From NCBI RefSeq assembly GCF_000439085.1, contig NZ_AUUA01000002.1, positions 248,001-312,000 on the forward strand: a DNA stretch of 64,000 nucleotides. The letters are read 5' to 3'. The notes under the pieces are model-generated. The model had not been told where the DNA came from and searched no databases. It worked only from the letters and a program-made list of their open reading frames with translations. Of this stretch, positions 52,230-61,476 are shown piece by piece (the first letter of the stretch is position 1; each line of letters starts with the position of its first letter). The position numbers and the translations under genes were made by a program. The stretch comes from Leminorella grimontii ATCC 33999 = DSM 5078 (lineage in GTDB: Bacteria > Pseudomonadota > Gammaproteobacteria > Enterobacterales > Enterobacteriaceae).

Positions 52230-53462
52230 TCTTACGCCTCTTGGTCACGCGTTGTCGATGATAAAGGGCGCTATCTCCCATGGGACGAATTTCAGTTCCG
52301 CGTTAAGAAAGAGCAGGATCCGGTTCTTGTCTGGAGCTTCACCCGGCGCGCGCGTAGCGCCGCGATGCAGTTTCTCAACTATGCCAATGAGCAGGGTGAA
52401 CGCGCAGGGTTCAATAACACGCCGCTGATGTTGGAAGTGTGCGAGCGGGTGGATAAATACGCAACGGCTCAGGCCCTGCTTCAACAGCAGCAGCGGCTAC
52501 AGGACATTGGCGCAATGCTAAGCCAGCTGCGGCTCGATGAGGCCATCACTAGCGCCCAGCTGGAAGGGGCCAACACCACCACGCAGGTGGCGAAAAACAT
52601 GCTGGAAACGGGGCGCAAGCCGCGAACGGAGAGCGAACAGATGATCGCGGGCAACGCCCGGCTGATGGGCGAAATTTCCGCACGCCTTGATGAACAGCTC
52701 ACTCCCGCGCTTATTCGCCATTTTCATTCGGTCGGCATGACGGGCATTGACGACCGGAAGTACTCGCCGGGCTACTTTCGAACCACTGACGACGTGGTCA
52801 TCGCCGATTATGACGGCAACGTGGTTCATCAACCGCCAAAGGCCGAGCATATTGACGAACGGCTTGAGCAGGTATGCGCATGGGTAAATGCGGATGCGGA
52901 AACCTATGTTCATCCGCTGGTTCGCGCCTGTATCCTGCATTTCATGATTGCACACGAGCATCCTTTCCGGGATGGCAATGGGCGAACCGCGCGGGCCCTG
53001 TTTTACTGGTTTATGCTGAAATCAGGGTACGAGGCGTTTCGCTATATTTCTATCAGCAGTTTGCTTTACGCGGCGTCGACTAAATATGCCTATAGCTATC
53101 AGTACACTGAAACGGACGGCATGGATTTAACCTATTTTCTCGAATATCAGCTGGGCATCGTGAAGCGGGCGTTAGATAAATTCTATGGCCACATCGATAC
53201 CGTCATAAAGCGCCGCGCACGACTCGACAGAACGCTTTTTGACTCAGGGGCGTTACAACGCCTGACGCAGCGGCAGGTCACTTTGCTGAACATTATGCTG
53301 GCCGACGAAAGTCAGGGGATTACCGTAGCGCACATCGCCGAACGGTTAGGCGTGTCGGACAACACCGCGCGCAGCGATCTTAAAACGCTGGTCCGTGAAG
53401 GCTTTGCCGAAGCGCGTAAGGCCAATATGCAGCAGACGGTTTATTTTGCGGCGTTGACGTGA
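52167..53462 (+). CDS. Fic-family AMP-transferase with C-terminal winged helix
   Basis: The 431-residue protein carries the Fic active site HPFRDGNGRTAR (His 265 to Arg 276), which moves AMP from ATP to a protein hydroxyl. An inhibitory motif (S/T)xxxE(G/N) is present as SAQLEG (129-134), N-terminal to the Fic core, so this is a class II, self-inhibited enzyme. The last 60 residues form a winged helix (IAERLGVSDNTARSDLKTLVREGFAEA). The target is unknown. It has no ribosome site apart from the operator sequence before its ATG. GC content is higher than in the flanking immunity-like genes. Confidence 0.92.
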   Translation: MAIKRPPALVPLSHITGEQLASYASWSRVVDDKGRYLPWDEFQFRVKKEQDPVLVWSFTRRARSAAMQFLNYANEQGERAGFNNTPLMLEVCERVDKYATAQALLQQQQRLQDIGAMLSQLRLDEAITSAQLEGANTTTQVAKNMLETGRKPRTESEQMIAGNARLMGEISARLDEQLTPALIRHFHSVGMTGIDDRKYSPGYFRTTDDVVIADYDGNVVHQPPKAEHIDERLEQVCAWVNADAETYVHPLVRACILHFMIAHEHPFRDGNGRTARALFYWFMLKSGYEAFRYISISSLLYAASTKYAYSYQYTETDGMDLTYFLEYQLGIVKRALDKFYGHIDTVIKRRARLDRTLFDSGALQRLTQRQVTLLNIMLADESQGITVAHIAERLGVSDNTARSDLKTLVREGFAEARKANMQQTVYFAALT

Positions 53463-53615
53463 TGCGGCGTCGGCTCCATTGACGCGGGTATTGGCGTACC
53501 CGGCTCGGCCTCATCACGGGAATATCAGCGTCGGCGGGTATTACAAAAAGCGCCTGGATTTATAGGGTCGGATCCAGTTTAATAACACTCAGGATTATTC
53601 CTATAAGGTTTTGGT

Positions 53616-54092
53616 ATGAAATCAAATAAATTTGACGGTCTCCTAAAAGACATAAGCGATGCTTTTTATGATAAAAACTATAAATATATTCAGGAATCTT
53701 CATCAAAGGTATTTGGAACCCATGAAGAAGCTTTTTTACTTTCAGAATTAGCGGAAAACCTTCCTTATAGCATTTTTGAAGTTTTTTTATTGATTAATTT
53801 GGATTTTTTATTAGAAAAATCTCATGAAGAATTAAAAAGTATAATTACCACATCAAATAATAAAAATAAGAAACTAGCTCTATACCATATAATACAATTT
53901 TTAAAATCCCATAGTGATATAAAAAACGAACACCTTATAAGGCTGGGGATTAAATTAGATAACATAGGTTATACATTCAATGATAATGTTCCGTACAAAG
54001 GATTAGATAAAGTAAATCAGACATTGTATTTCACATATAATATACAGAAAGAAAAAATATCAAAATTCAAAAAACTCTTTTCATATTCTTAA
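53616..54092 (+). CDS. AT-rich hypothetical, immunity-like helical protein
   Basis: The 158-residue protein is very AT-rich in codon use, soluble and almost fully helical (THEEAFLLSELAENLPYSIFEVFLL..., LALYHIIQFLKSHSDIKNEHL). The pattern resembles HEAT-like immunity proteins of contact-dependent systems, but I cannot name a family. It is convergent with higA. The 150 bases before it hold no gene I can support. Confidence 0.5.
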   Translation: MKSNKFDGLLKDISDAFYDKNYKYIQESSSKVFGTHEEAFLLSELAENLPYSIFEVFLLINLDFLLEKSHEELKSIITTSNNKNKKLALYHIIQFLKSHSDIKNEHLIRLGIKLDNIGYTFNDNVPYKGLDKVNQTLYFTYNIQKEKISKFKKLFSYS

Positions 54093-54100
54093 TGGTTGCA

Positions 54101-54532
54101 TCAAGCTGCCCAGTAAATGTCTTCATCTGAAAGCTTAATGCCATCCTCAGCTTCAACGTGATTAACATCTTGAATCAGAATATCAGCCGGTATACCCAAC
54201 CCCTTATGCAGCCGCCTTATCATTGACAGACTGAGGCGACGCTTGTAATTAAGCACTTCCGAAACTTTGGATGCAGAACCCATGAACCGGGTCATGTCAG
54301 ATTGGGTTAAGCCCTGCTGCTCCATCCTAAATTTGATAGCCTCAATGGGGTCTGGCTTATCCATCGGGAACTTGGATTCTTCATAATGCCCAACAAGCAG
54401 GCTGAGTAGTTCGAACTCATCAAAATCATCGGTATCGGGCTGAAGATCGCTATTAGCAAGCTGCAATAAGCGATCCATTCCACGCTCATAGTCATCGTGG
54501 GTCTTGAAGATGCGCCAATTTTGCTGTGCCAT
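54101..54532 (-). CDS. higA: HigA-type antitoxin (XRE HTH)
   Basis: The 143-residue antitoxin has a C-terminal Xre-type HTH (QGLTQSDMTRFMGSASKVSEVLNYKRRLSLSMIRRLHKGLGIP), as HigA of the E. coli type. GGAGG ahead of the ATG at 54532 supports the start. That ATG overlaps the stop of higB (TAATG). It neutralises HigB and represses the pair's promoter. Confidence 0.88.
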   Translation of the reverse strand: MAQQNWRIFKTHDDYERGMDRLLQLANSDLQPDTDDFDEFELLSLLVGHYEESKFPMDKPDPIEAIKFRMEQQGLTQSDMTRFMGSASKVSEVLNYKRRLSLSMIRRLHKGLGIPADILIQDVNHVEAEDGIKLSDEDIYWAA

Positions 54533-54816
54533 TAGAGCCTCCACTTATCATACTCGGCGTGGGTGCCAATTTTTTCAATTACAACTACGCCTGCAATGTA
54601 GACAACCAGCACAACCAAGCGATAGTTGTTACCTTTTATATTAAAAATGACTTTGTTATTAGCAAGGAAGTCGGCGCTTGGGAACCTGTTCTTTATGTCT
54701 TGAGGTGTTTTCCAAGTCGCTCTGCAAACTTCATCATACCAAGCATCTAAGGCACTTCTAGCTCGATTATGCCGTTGGCTGAAATCATGAATCTTCCCTA
54801 ATCCTCTGACTCTCAT
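54532..54816 (-). CDS. higB: HigB-type mRNA interferase toxin
   Basis: The 94-residue RelE-fold toxin shares HigB features: PSADFLANNKVIFNIKGNNYRLVVLVVY and the THAEYDKW end. It cuts mRNA on the ribosome. It precedes its antitoxin, the reverse of most TA pairs but normal for HigBA. The frame and motifs are intact. Confidence 0.88.
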   Translation of the reverse strand: MRVRGLGKIHDFSQRHNRARSALDAWYDEVCRATWKTPQDIKNRFPSADFLANNKVIFNIKGNNYRLVVLVVYIAGVVVIEKIGTHAEYDKWRL

Positions 54817-54828
54817 TTTGACTGAAAA

Positions 54829-54843
54829 TTCCCTATTTGGGAA
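54829..54843. promoter_or_regulatory. HigBA operator palindrome
   Basis: TTCCCTATTTGGGAA is a perfect palindrome of TTCCC/GGGAA arms, 12 bases before the higB start. A half site (TTTTCCC) lies about 15 bases further upstream. It fits autoregulation by HigA. Confidence 0.6.
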
Positions 54844-54844
54844 G

Positions 54845-55445
54845 TATCTGTGATTTTCCCTAAAAGATAAAATGATAGCTTAACGAATACGGCGACCAGG
54901 CCGCCCCAAGGCCTATATTATGGCTACTCGCAGAGTATGAGTAAGGGCATGCCTCTGGCCTTTCTTAAATCTAAGGATTTAGTATCTCTTCCCAACGGCA
55001 GCGCGGTAAGCCTCCTGCGTCAGCCACTCGCCTTTCGACCAGCAAGAAAAATGAAAAGTAATGAGCTGGATTGGTTAGAACCTGTAGCCATAAGATAGTC
55101 TCCAACGAGCGATTAATAAAAAGACGCTCACTCGCCCCACGCCGCCGGCGGTTTATTATTCAGAAAACCAATCCCGATGCCTACTTGCGCGGGCACGATG
55201 CGACGATACTGCGGCTAACGATCCGCAACAAGAAAAGGAATTTAGAGTCTGGAGATGTCCCGCAAAATATCGGCTTTGCCCTGCCGTTTCACGCTATAGG
55301 CCAATTTAGTCCAAATCCCAATTAAGTTTCCCGCCCCCCGCGTCGCTTATATCAATCAGCGATGCCCACTCGGACGACGGGATCTCAACGCCTCTCGCCC
55401 GCACGAACAAAAACGACAGAAAAGCAACACAGGGAACAAGGCGAA
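54845..55445. other. intergenic stretch with repeat copy 2
   Basis: Apart from the 220-bp repeat at 55051-55270 I find no gene here. The segment before the repeat is mixed in composition; the part after it (55271-55445) leads to the tail-anchored protein gene. Confidence 0.6.
55051..55270. repeat. dispersed repeat of about 220 bp, copy 2
   Basis: This is the second copy of the block at 50439-50654. The short frame at its start has an in-frame TAG at codon 16 (MKSNELDWLEPVAIR, then stop), while copy 1 reads on for six more codons. The two copies bracket the immunity, fic and higBA genes. Confidence 0.8.
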
Positions 55446-56117
55446 ATGATTTCTCTCTCTGGCACAGGCCAAAACGATCAACCGACGCCGACGGGAAGGC
55501 TTTCAATGACGAACGGCGCCAGAAGCGCCCCTGTGCCGGAAACGGTGACCCCACAGGCCGATGCCGACGACGGCGTGCTGAACAAGGCCATTCTGCTGGC
55601 GGCCACGCAAATACTGTTAACCACCGGCTCCGGTTCATCAAAAGAGGAAGATGCAAGCGCCGCCCTGCTCTACAGCCGTACCATAGCGGCGGTGGAAAAA
55701 ATAAGCACCGAGCGCCGCCTTGCCGCACCGGTGGAGTTAAACAAGGTTGAGCTTCAAAAGCTCAGAATCAAGCTGATACGACAGCTGGGCTCTTCCGCCA
55801 GCGCCACGCTCCAACTGGCCAAAGAGGGCATTCAGACCGACGACGGGATTGAAGAAGTGAAGGTCAGGCCGTATGCGTCCCCGACGCTGGCCGAATTTGC
55901 CCAACGGCGAGACGTCGAGCGCTCTAGCGGTAAAATCATCGATGAACGCCGCGTCGAATCGACGACGGATAAGGCGGAGCACCGGCCGGAATACGTTCCC
56001 TTCCCGCCCTCACAGGCTCAGGATGAGAAAGGAAAAGCGGGATTTTTTAACGCATTTATCTTCACCGTTGCCGCGCTGATTACCGGCTTTTTACTGTATC
56101 TGACGCTGCTTTATTAA
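55446..56117 (+). CDS. tail-anchored protein of unknown function
   Basis: The 223-residue protein has a polar, probably disordered N part (SGTGQNDQPTPTGRLSMTNGARS), a helical middle (NKAILLAATQILLTTGSG..., VELQKLRIKLIRQLGSSASATLQL) and one C-terminal membrane helix (AFIFTVAALITGFLLYLTLLY) with no residues after it, a tail anchor. I recognise no family. I chose the ATG at 55446, with AAGG upstream, over earlier in-frame codons. It is a single gene at the edge between island and core. Confidence 0.65.
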   Translation: MISLSGTGQNDQPTPTGRLSMTNGARSAPVPETVTPQADADDGVLNKAILLAATQILLTTGSGSSKEEDASAALLYSRTIAAVEKISTERRLAAPVELNKVELQKLRIKLIRQLGSSASATLQLAKEGIQTDDGIEEVKVRPYASPTLAEFAQRRDVERSSGKIIDERRVESTTDKAEHRPEYVPFPPSQAQDEKGKAGFFNAFIFTVAALITGFLLYLTLLY

Positions 56118-56153
56118 GCGACGTTAGGCATATCTTACCGCCGTGAGCGCAGC

Positions 56154-56972
56154 CTAAAGCACCGTATCTTCAGACAGCACCCTGCGAGCGCCCAGATAGT
56201 GGTCTTGCCAGAAGTCGTTGCTAAAGTCGCTGATGCGAATGCGCTCTCCGGTGCGCGGCGCCTCGATAAAGCGACCGTTGCCCAGATAAACGCCCACGTG
56301 GTCGGCATGGTCCGTCGAATGGATATGGAAAAAGATTAAATCGCCGCGGCGAAGCGCCCCTTTGTTCACCGGTCGGGCTCGAGGATAGTGGTACATCTGG
56401 TCGGCGGTGCGCGGCAGCTTTGCCGCCAGCAGGCGGTTATAGGCGTAAAACACCAGGCCGCTGCAGTCAAAGCCCTCCTGCGGCGTCTCACCACCCCAAA
56501 CGTACGGCTTTCCTAGCTGATCTTCCAGCCGGGTGATGGCCTTATCCGTCACGTTCTGAACGTATTCGCTGTCTGCCGGCTCGTGGGATTCAGGCGCTCG
56601 ATAGGGCGTAAACCATTCGGGATGCTGTTCAACCAGCTTACGGTTCTGCGCCCTTACGACCGACTTGGTGGCAAACACCACGCCCTTCATCTTTTCCTTT
56701 TTCTGCTCCTGCAAGGTGTGATACTTCGCCAGCAGCATTTCCCGATTATGCATACGCTGCAGCGCGGCGTGGCTAAAAACCGGTTGGACGACGTGAGCAG
56801 GCGGCTTGTGCGGATGCATGTGGACGACCTTATGCGCTTTAGCCTTAACTTTCGCCGTCGACGTCGTCTGCTTGGCCGCTAGCGGGCAGGCAAGCGTCAG
56901 CGCAAACAAAAATACGCCAAGGCGCTTTGTTCGACCAAAGGGAAAATGTAAACGATAGCGTGTGTCTGTCAT
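56154..56972 (-). CDS. mepH: NlpC/P60 (C40) peptidoglycan endopeptidase, MepH-like
   Basis: The 272-residue protein has an N-terminal signal-like helix (LGVFLFALTLACPLAA), a Lys/His-rich linker and a C40 domain: GFDCSGL with the catalytic Cys (about 170), ADHVGVYLGNGRFIEAP with the catalytic His (about 225), ending DHYLGARRV. It cuts cross-links in peptidoglycan in the periplasm. The third catalytic position, His in the relative Spr, is Glu in FIEAP here; MepH has Gln there. A MepH assignment is the closest match I see; the symbol is provisional. Confidence 0.82.
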   Translation of the reverse strand: MTDTRYRLHFPFGRTKRLGVFLFALTLACPLAAKQTTSTAKVKAKAHKVVHMHPHKPPAHVVQPVFSHAALQRMHNREMLLAKYHTLQEQKKEKMKGVVFATKSVVRAQNRKLVEQHPEWFTPYRAPESHEPADSEYVQNVTDKAITRLEDQLGKPYVWGGETPQEGFDCSGLVFYAYNRLLAAKLPRTADQMYHYPRARPVNKGALRRGDLIFFHIHSTDHADHVGVYLGNGRFIEAPRTGERIRISDFSNDFWQDHYLGARRVLSEDTVL

Positions 56973-57230
56973 TGTTTAGGAGGTAATAACGATCGCGGAG
57001 ACCAAATAATTAACGGCCAACAACCTAACATGCGTGGGGGTTTGAAAGGGTTATTATGGAATTATTAAAATATTATTTATTATATATTAGTAGGTTATCA
57101 CTAATTCCAATAAGAATGTCGGGCGGTTTCCGCTCTAAATATCCCAAACAAAACCAAACTGCGTGGCCGCTATAGACATCCCCTCCGTTAAACGCCAAAG
57201 TGAAGATCCCCACCTCTACCGGAGAACGTC

Positions 57231-57851
57231 ATGCTCATTTACGCCTACCCCTTCAGCCGCTCTACCCGCGCCCTATGGACCGCCGAAGAGCTTGGGCTCA
57301 GCTATGAAACCCAGTTTATCGACGTCAAAAACAAAAGCCGCATCGCCCCCGGCCACGGCAGCCCGCATCCTTTAACCAAGGTACCGGCGCTGATTGACGA
57401 CGACGTTCGCCTGTTCGAATCCGTCGCCATTTGTAAATACCTGGCCGAAAACTACGGCGACGGTCGGCTTTATCCGGCAGAAAAAAGGAGACGGGCTGAG
57501 GTCGATATGTGGCTGTCCTACGCCGTGACTGATCTGGAGCAGCCGCTGTGGACCATGCTCAAGCACGGAATGCTGCTGCCCGAAGCGCAGCGCGTTCCCG
57601 CCATCGCGCCCGTCGCCCGGCGCGAATTTGAGCTTGCTTATCAAGCCTTGCCGAACACGCCGTCACCCACGGGTGAAAGTTTTACGCTCGCGGATATTTT
57701 TATTAGCCACGTGCTCTCTTGGGCAAAAGGCTTGGGCATTACGCTATCAGAACCGCATGAAGAATACGTCAGCCGCTGCCAGAACAGGCCCGCGTTTCTT
57801 AAGGCCCGCCAGCGAGAAGCCGAAGGGGTGGAGCAGCTAAAGCACCATTAG
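57231..57851 (+). CDS. glutathione S-transferase family protein
   Basis: The 206-residue protein has a thioredoxin-like N domain (LIYAYPFSRSTRALWTAEELGL, KVPALIDDDVRLFESVAICKYLAE, the cis-Pro and SxxI motifs of GSTs) and a helical C domain. It conjugates or reduces with glutathione in the cytoplasm; the substrate cannot be read. CCGGAG precedes the ATG. It stands alone, 130 bases before the M20 hydrolase gene. Confidence 0.88.
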   Translation: MLIYAYPFSRSTRALWTAEELGLSYETQFIDVKNKSRIAPGHGSPHPLTKVPALIDDDVRLFESVAICKYLAENYGDGRLYPAEKRRRAEVDMWLSYAVTDLEQPLWTMLKHGMLLPEAQRVPAIAPVARREFELAYQALPNTPSPTGESFTLADIFISHVLSWAKGLGITLSEPHEEYVSRCQNRPAFLKARQREAEGVEQLKHH

Positions 57852-57982
57852 TTTAGCGTCTAGAGTTTAACGTCTAGTTTCACTTTGGCTATTGCTCATT
57901 CATAACTTATGGGTTATTAAAATCATAACTTATATTATTTACGCTTCCCATCCGGTCTCGTACGAAAGAAGAGGAATTCTCC

Positions 57983-59254
57983 ATGACATCAATCACCCCA
58001 GACCAGCTCCGCGCCTGGCGCAGGCAAATCCACCGGTATCCTGAAATAGGCTGGACGGAGTTCGTCACCACCGCAACGATTATTCAAACCCTGCGCAGCA
58101 TGGGGCTTTCGGTCAAAACCGGCCCGCAGATCGTGCGTCGGGAAAGCATTCTCGGCCGCGACGAACAGTTGGTTGCGCGGGCGATTGACGCGGCCAAGGA
58201 ACAGGGCGTTTCTCAAGCACTGTTGGACGAAATGGACGGACTCACCGGCTGTATGGCCGAGCTGGATACCGGCGTTCCCGGCCCCACCTTCGGCTTTCGT
58301 TTCGACATCGACTGCGTCGCGGTACAGGAATCCAATGAGCAAGAACACCTCCCGGCCAAAGAAGGCTTCGCCTCCCGCTGCGACGGCCTGATGCACGCCT
58401 GCGGCCACGACGGGCACAGCGCCATCGGGCTCGGCGTCGCCGCCTGGCTGTGCAAAAACCGCGCCGGGCTTCGCGGCAGGTTCAAGCTGATTTTTCAGCC
58501 GGCGGAAGAGGGCGTCCGCGGCGCTCGCCCAATCAGCGACAGCGGCGTGCTGGACGACGTCGACTACCTGATGGGCATGCACCTGGGCTGTAATCTGAAA
58601 ATGGGGGAAGTGGCCCTCGACCCGAAGGACTTCCTCTGCACCACCAAGCTCGACGTCTACTTTGAGGGCAAGCCGGCTCACGCGGGCGCAGACCCGGAAA
58701 AAGGCCACAACGCGCTGACGGGCGCCTGCCTGGCCGCCGGGCAAATCATGGCGGCGCCCCGCCACAGCGGCGGCATGTCGCGCATCAACGTCGGCACGCT
58801 GCGGGCAGGAGAAGGCCGCAACGTTATCCCGGCGACGGCGAAAATGGAAATCGAAGTGCGCGGGCAAACGGCAGAAATCACCCAATATTTGGTCGACTAC
58901 GTCGAGCGCTGCGCGCTGGGTGCGGCCCAAATCCACCAGCTCACGACTAAAATAGAGAAAACCGGCGAAGCGCTGGATTTTACTAACGACCCAGAGATGG
59001 TCGACGTTATGCAGGGCGTCGTTGATGGCCTCCCCGCTCTGACCAACGTCAGTGCTTCAATGGGCGGCAGCGAAGACGTCTCGCTTATGGTAAGGCGCGT
59101 ACAGGAACACGGCGGCAAGGCGATTTTCTTTATCGTCGGCGCGTCTCAAACCGCCGGCCACCACCACGCCCGCTTTGACATCGACGAGGCGGCGCTAACG
59201 ACCGGGCTGACGCTGTTCACCGAAGGGATTCAGGCCATTCTGGAACGACCATAG
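57983..59254 (+). CDS. M20 metallohydrolase, AbgA-like (p-aminobenzoyl-glutamate hydrolase subunit A type)
   Basis: The 423-residue protein aligns by eye with E. coli AbgA: LRAWRRQIHRYPEIGWTEF, HACGHDGHSAIGLG (metal ligands), LIFQPAEEGVRGAR (metal and catalytic Glu), TTKLDVYFEGKPAHAG (dimerisation domain), QTAGHHHARFDIDE. The AbgA enzyme with AbgB splits p-aminobenzoyl-glutamate. No abgB or abgT is next to it, so the substrate here may differ. GAGGA precedes the ATG. It ends 5 bases from the convergent LysR gene. Confidence 0.88.
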   Translation: MTSITPDQLRAWRRQIHRYPEIGWTEFVTTATIIQTLRSMGLSVKTGPQIVRRESILGRDEQLVARAIDAAKEQGVSQALLDEMDGLTGCMAELDTGVPGPTFGFRFDIDCVAVQESNEQEHLPAKEGFASRCDGLMHACGHDGHSAIGLGVAAWLCKNRAGLRGRFKLIFQPAEEGVRGARPISDSGVLDDVDYLMGMHLGCNLKMGEVALDPKDFLCTTKLDVYFEGKPAHAGADPEKGHNALTGACLAAGQIMAAPRHSGGMSRINVGTLRAGEGRNVIPATAKMEIEVRGQTAEITQYLVDYVERCALGAAQIHQLTTKIEKTGEALDFTNDPEMVDVMQGVVDGLPALTNVSASMGGSEDVSLMVRRVQEHGGKAIFFIVGASQTAGHHHARFDIDEAALTTGLTLFTEGIQAILERP

Positions 59255-59259
59255 CCCTC

Positions 59260-60192
59260 TCAGAGCGGCGCGGAAAACGCGTCGCTTTCAGGCTGACGGG
59301 CGCGCAGAAAGTCGATGTAGCGCTGGGTGTCGCCGTCGGCCGCTTTTCGACTGAAGCAGACGATTTCGCTCTGGATTTCCGGTAAAAACGGCCGATAGCA
59401 AACGGTCGACGAATTCGGCAGCGGAAACGCGCTGACCAGGCTTAGCCCCAGCCCTGCCTCGACAAACGTCAGAGCGCTTTCCAGATCGGAGACCTCCGCA
59501 ACCCGACGCGGCTCGGCGCCCGATTTGGCCAGCGCCCGATCCAGCAGATCGCGGCCGATGTTGTTTTTGATGAGGGCGATAAAGGGAAGACCGTGAAGGT
59601 CGTCAGGAGTAATTTCAGGCGTCTCGCAAAGCGGGTGCCCGACGGGCAGCGCACAGACGATGCGGGTTTTGCGAACGGGCGTCTGGCTAAGGCTGTAGTT
59701 GTCGTTATAGGCCACAGCGTCGGCTATCGCGACGTCCGCCTGCCCCTGCGCCATCATCGCCGGGATCTGCTCGCTGCGCACGATCTCCAGATAGACGGTA
59801 ATCTCAGGATAAGCCTGCATAAACTCGGCAGTTATGCGGTTTACAAAGCCGTGGGCCAGCGTCGACGGCGCCAGAATGCGAAGCGGCGCCCGGCGCTGAC
59901 GCTGCTGAAACTGGGTCAGCCGGCTAAATGACTCGGCGATAATGCCTATTTCCTGATAAAGCGTTAGCGCGTCGGCGGTTGGGCTGAGGCGATTGCCCTC
60001 CCGCAGGAACAGTGGACGGCCGCAGCGGGTCTCTATCTGGTTGAGCGTGCGGCTCACCGCCGGTTGAGAAATCCCCAACCGCTCCGCCGCGCCGGTTACG
60101 CTGCCGGCGTCTATCACCGTTTGCACAATTTCCAGATCGCGCAGGGTCGCCCATCCGCCCGCCCAGGACGCCCGCTTTATCGTTGTCGTCAT
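59260..60192 (-). CDS. LysR-family transcriptional regulator
   Basis: The 310-residue protein has an N-terminal LysR HTH (LRDLEIVQTVIDAGSVTGAAERLGISQPAVSRTLNQIETRCGRPLFLREG) and a C-terminal periplasmic-binding-like sensor domain. I chose the ATG at 60192 because the HTH begins soon after; the frame is open to 60258. It is convergent with the AbgA-like gene, so it may or may not control it. Confidence 0.9.
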   Translation of the reverse strand: MTTTIKRASWAGGWATLRDLEIVQTVIDAGSVTGAAERLGISQPAVSRTLNQIETRCGRPLFLREGNRLSPTADALTLYQEIGIIAESFSRLTQFQQRQRRAPLRILAPSTLAHGFVNRITAEFMQAYPEITVYLEIVRSEQIPAMMAQGQADVAIADAVAYNDNYSLSQTPVRKTRIVCALPVGHPLCETPEITPDDLHGLPFIALIKNNIGRDLLDRALAKSGAEPRRVAEVSDLESALTFVEAGLGLSLVSAFPLPNSSTVCYRPFLPEIQSEIVCFSRKAADGDTQRYIDFLRARQPESDAFSAPL

Positions 60193-60366
60193 GACTGTTG
60201 CTCGTGAAAAAGTCGTGATGTGCAGTATACCCAGACGAGCCGCATTCTGTCCGTTCATCTTTAGTAAAAAGCGAGCCGTCCCGCAATGAAAGATTCCGGT
60301 TTAAGCGGCTATCAGAATGTCTTACCATAGTGGCTGTTTTTTTATTCTGCCGCCTACGGATGTGAC

Positions 60367-61461
60367 ATGCGCTATCTGACTCTCTTTCTGCCCCTATTCC
60401 TGTTGCTCACCGCCTGTAGCAGCAAGCCCGACCTCAGCGCCAAAAGCGAATTGGAGAGTTCCATGTCCGGCGGCTTTAAGCTGGACCCAGAGCACAGCGT
60501 TCATCCGTTGACGGGCGACTTTTCCGGCAATCCGAATGCGGAGCGCTTTATCGACAACATGGTAAATACCCACGGCTTCGACCGGCAGCAGCTTCACGAC
60601 GTTCTGGCCCAGACCAAGCGCTTGGACTACGTTTTAAACCTGATGGAGCAGCAGGCGCCGACGCCTAAAACCACGCCGCAAACGCCGAGCGTGCCGGTGC
60701 CTAACGGCGCCTGGATCCGCTATCGCAACAAGTTCATCACTACCGATAACGTGCAAAAAGGGGTGGAGTTCTGGAACCAGTACGAAGATGCGCTTAAGCG
60801 GGCAGAGAAAACGTACGGCGTGCCGCCGGAAATCATCGTCGGCATTATTGGCGTAGAAACCCGCTGGGGCCGAGTGATGGGAAAAACCCGCATTATCGAC
60901 GCGCTAGCGACGCTCTCCTTTGACTACCCGCGCCGGGCAGCCTACTTTACCAAAGAGCTGGAAATTTACCTGCTGATGGCACGCGCAGAAGGTAGGGATC
61001 CGCTGTCGCTACAGGGTTCCTATGCCGGCGCTATGGGCTACGGCCAGTTTATGCCGTCATCCTTTAAGGACTACGCCGTCGACTTCAACGGCGACGGGCA
61101 CGTCAACCTGTGGGATCCGGTTGACGCCATTGGCAGCGTCGCGAACTACTTTAAGGCCCACGGCTGGCAGCCGGGCGAAAAAGTGGCCATCGTCGCTCAG
61201 GGCGACGCCCCCATGCTGAAGCACGGCTTCAACACGCGCTACACCGCGACCGCTCTTGCCGCCGCCAAACTCAGGCCTACGGCTCCGTTGGGGAACTATA
61301 AGGAAACCAGCCTGCTTAGACTGGATATGGGAAAAAGCTTTCAGTACTGGTACGGATTGCCCAACTTCTACGCCATTACGCGCTACAACCACAGTACCCA
61401 CTATGCCATGGCCGTCTGGCAGCTCGGTCAGGAAGTCTCCGTCAGTCGCCGCATGAAGTAA
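60367..61461 (+). CDS. mltB: membrane-bound lytic murein transglycosylase B
   Basis: The 364-residue lipoprotein has lipobox LTAC (Cys 17) and the MltB catalytic domain with GVETRWGRVMG (catalytic Glu about 164), GYGQFMPSSFKDYAVDFNGDG and NFYAITRYNHSTHYAMAVWQLG. It cleaves the glycan strand to 1,6-anhydromuropeptides at the inner face of the outer membrane. The frame is intact. Confidence 0.95.
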   Translation: MRYLTLFLPLFLLLTACSSKPDLSAKSELESSMSGGFKLDPEHSVHPLTGDFSGNPNAERFIDNMVNTHGFDRQQLHDVLAQTKRLDYVLNLMEQQAPTPKTTPQTPSVPVPNGAWIRYRNKFITTDNVQKGVEFWNQYEDALKRAEKTYGVPPEIIVGIIGVETRWGRVMGKTRIIDALATLSFDYPRRAAYFTKELEIYLLMARAEGRDPLSLQGSYAGAMGYGQFMPSSFKDYAVDFNGDGHVNLWDPVDAIGSVANYFKAHGWQPGEKVAIVAQGDAPMLKHGFNTRYTATALAAAKLRPTAPLGNYKETSLLRLDMGKSFQYWYGLPNFYAITRYNHSTHYAMAVWQLGQEVSVSRRMK

Positions 61462-61476
61462 GCGCCGGCACGCGGC

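Noticed and set aside
53470-53575. A frame with GSASSREYQRRR, recalling the start of NERD-type nucleases
   Set aside because: It is only about 35 codons long with no start or ribosome site; the resemblance is too short to support.
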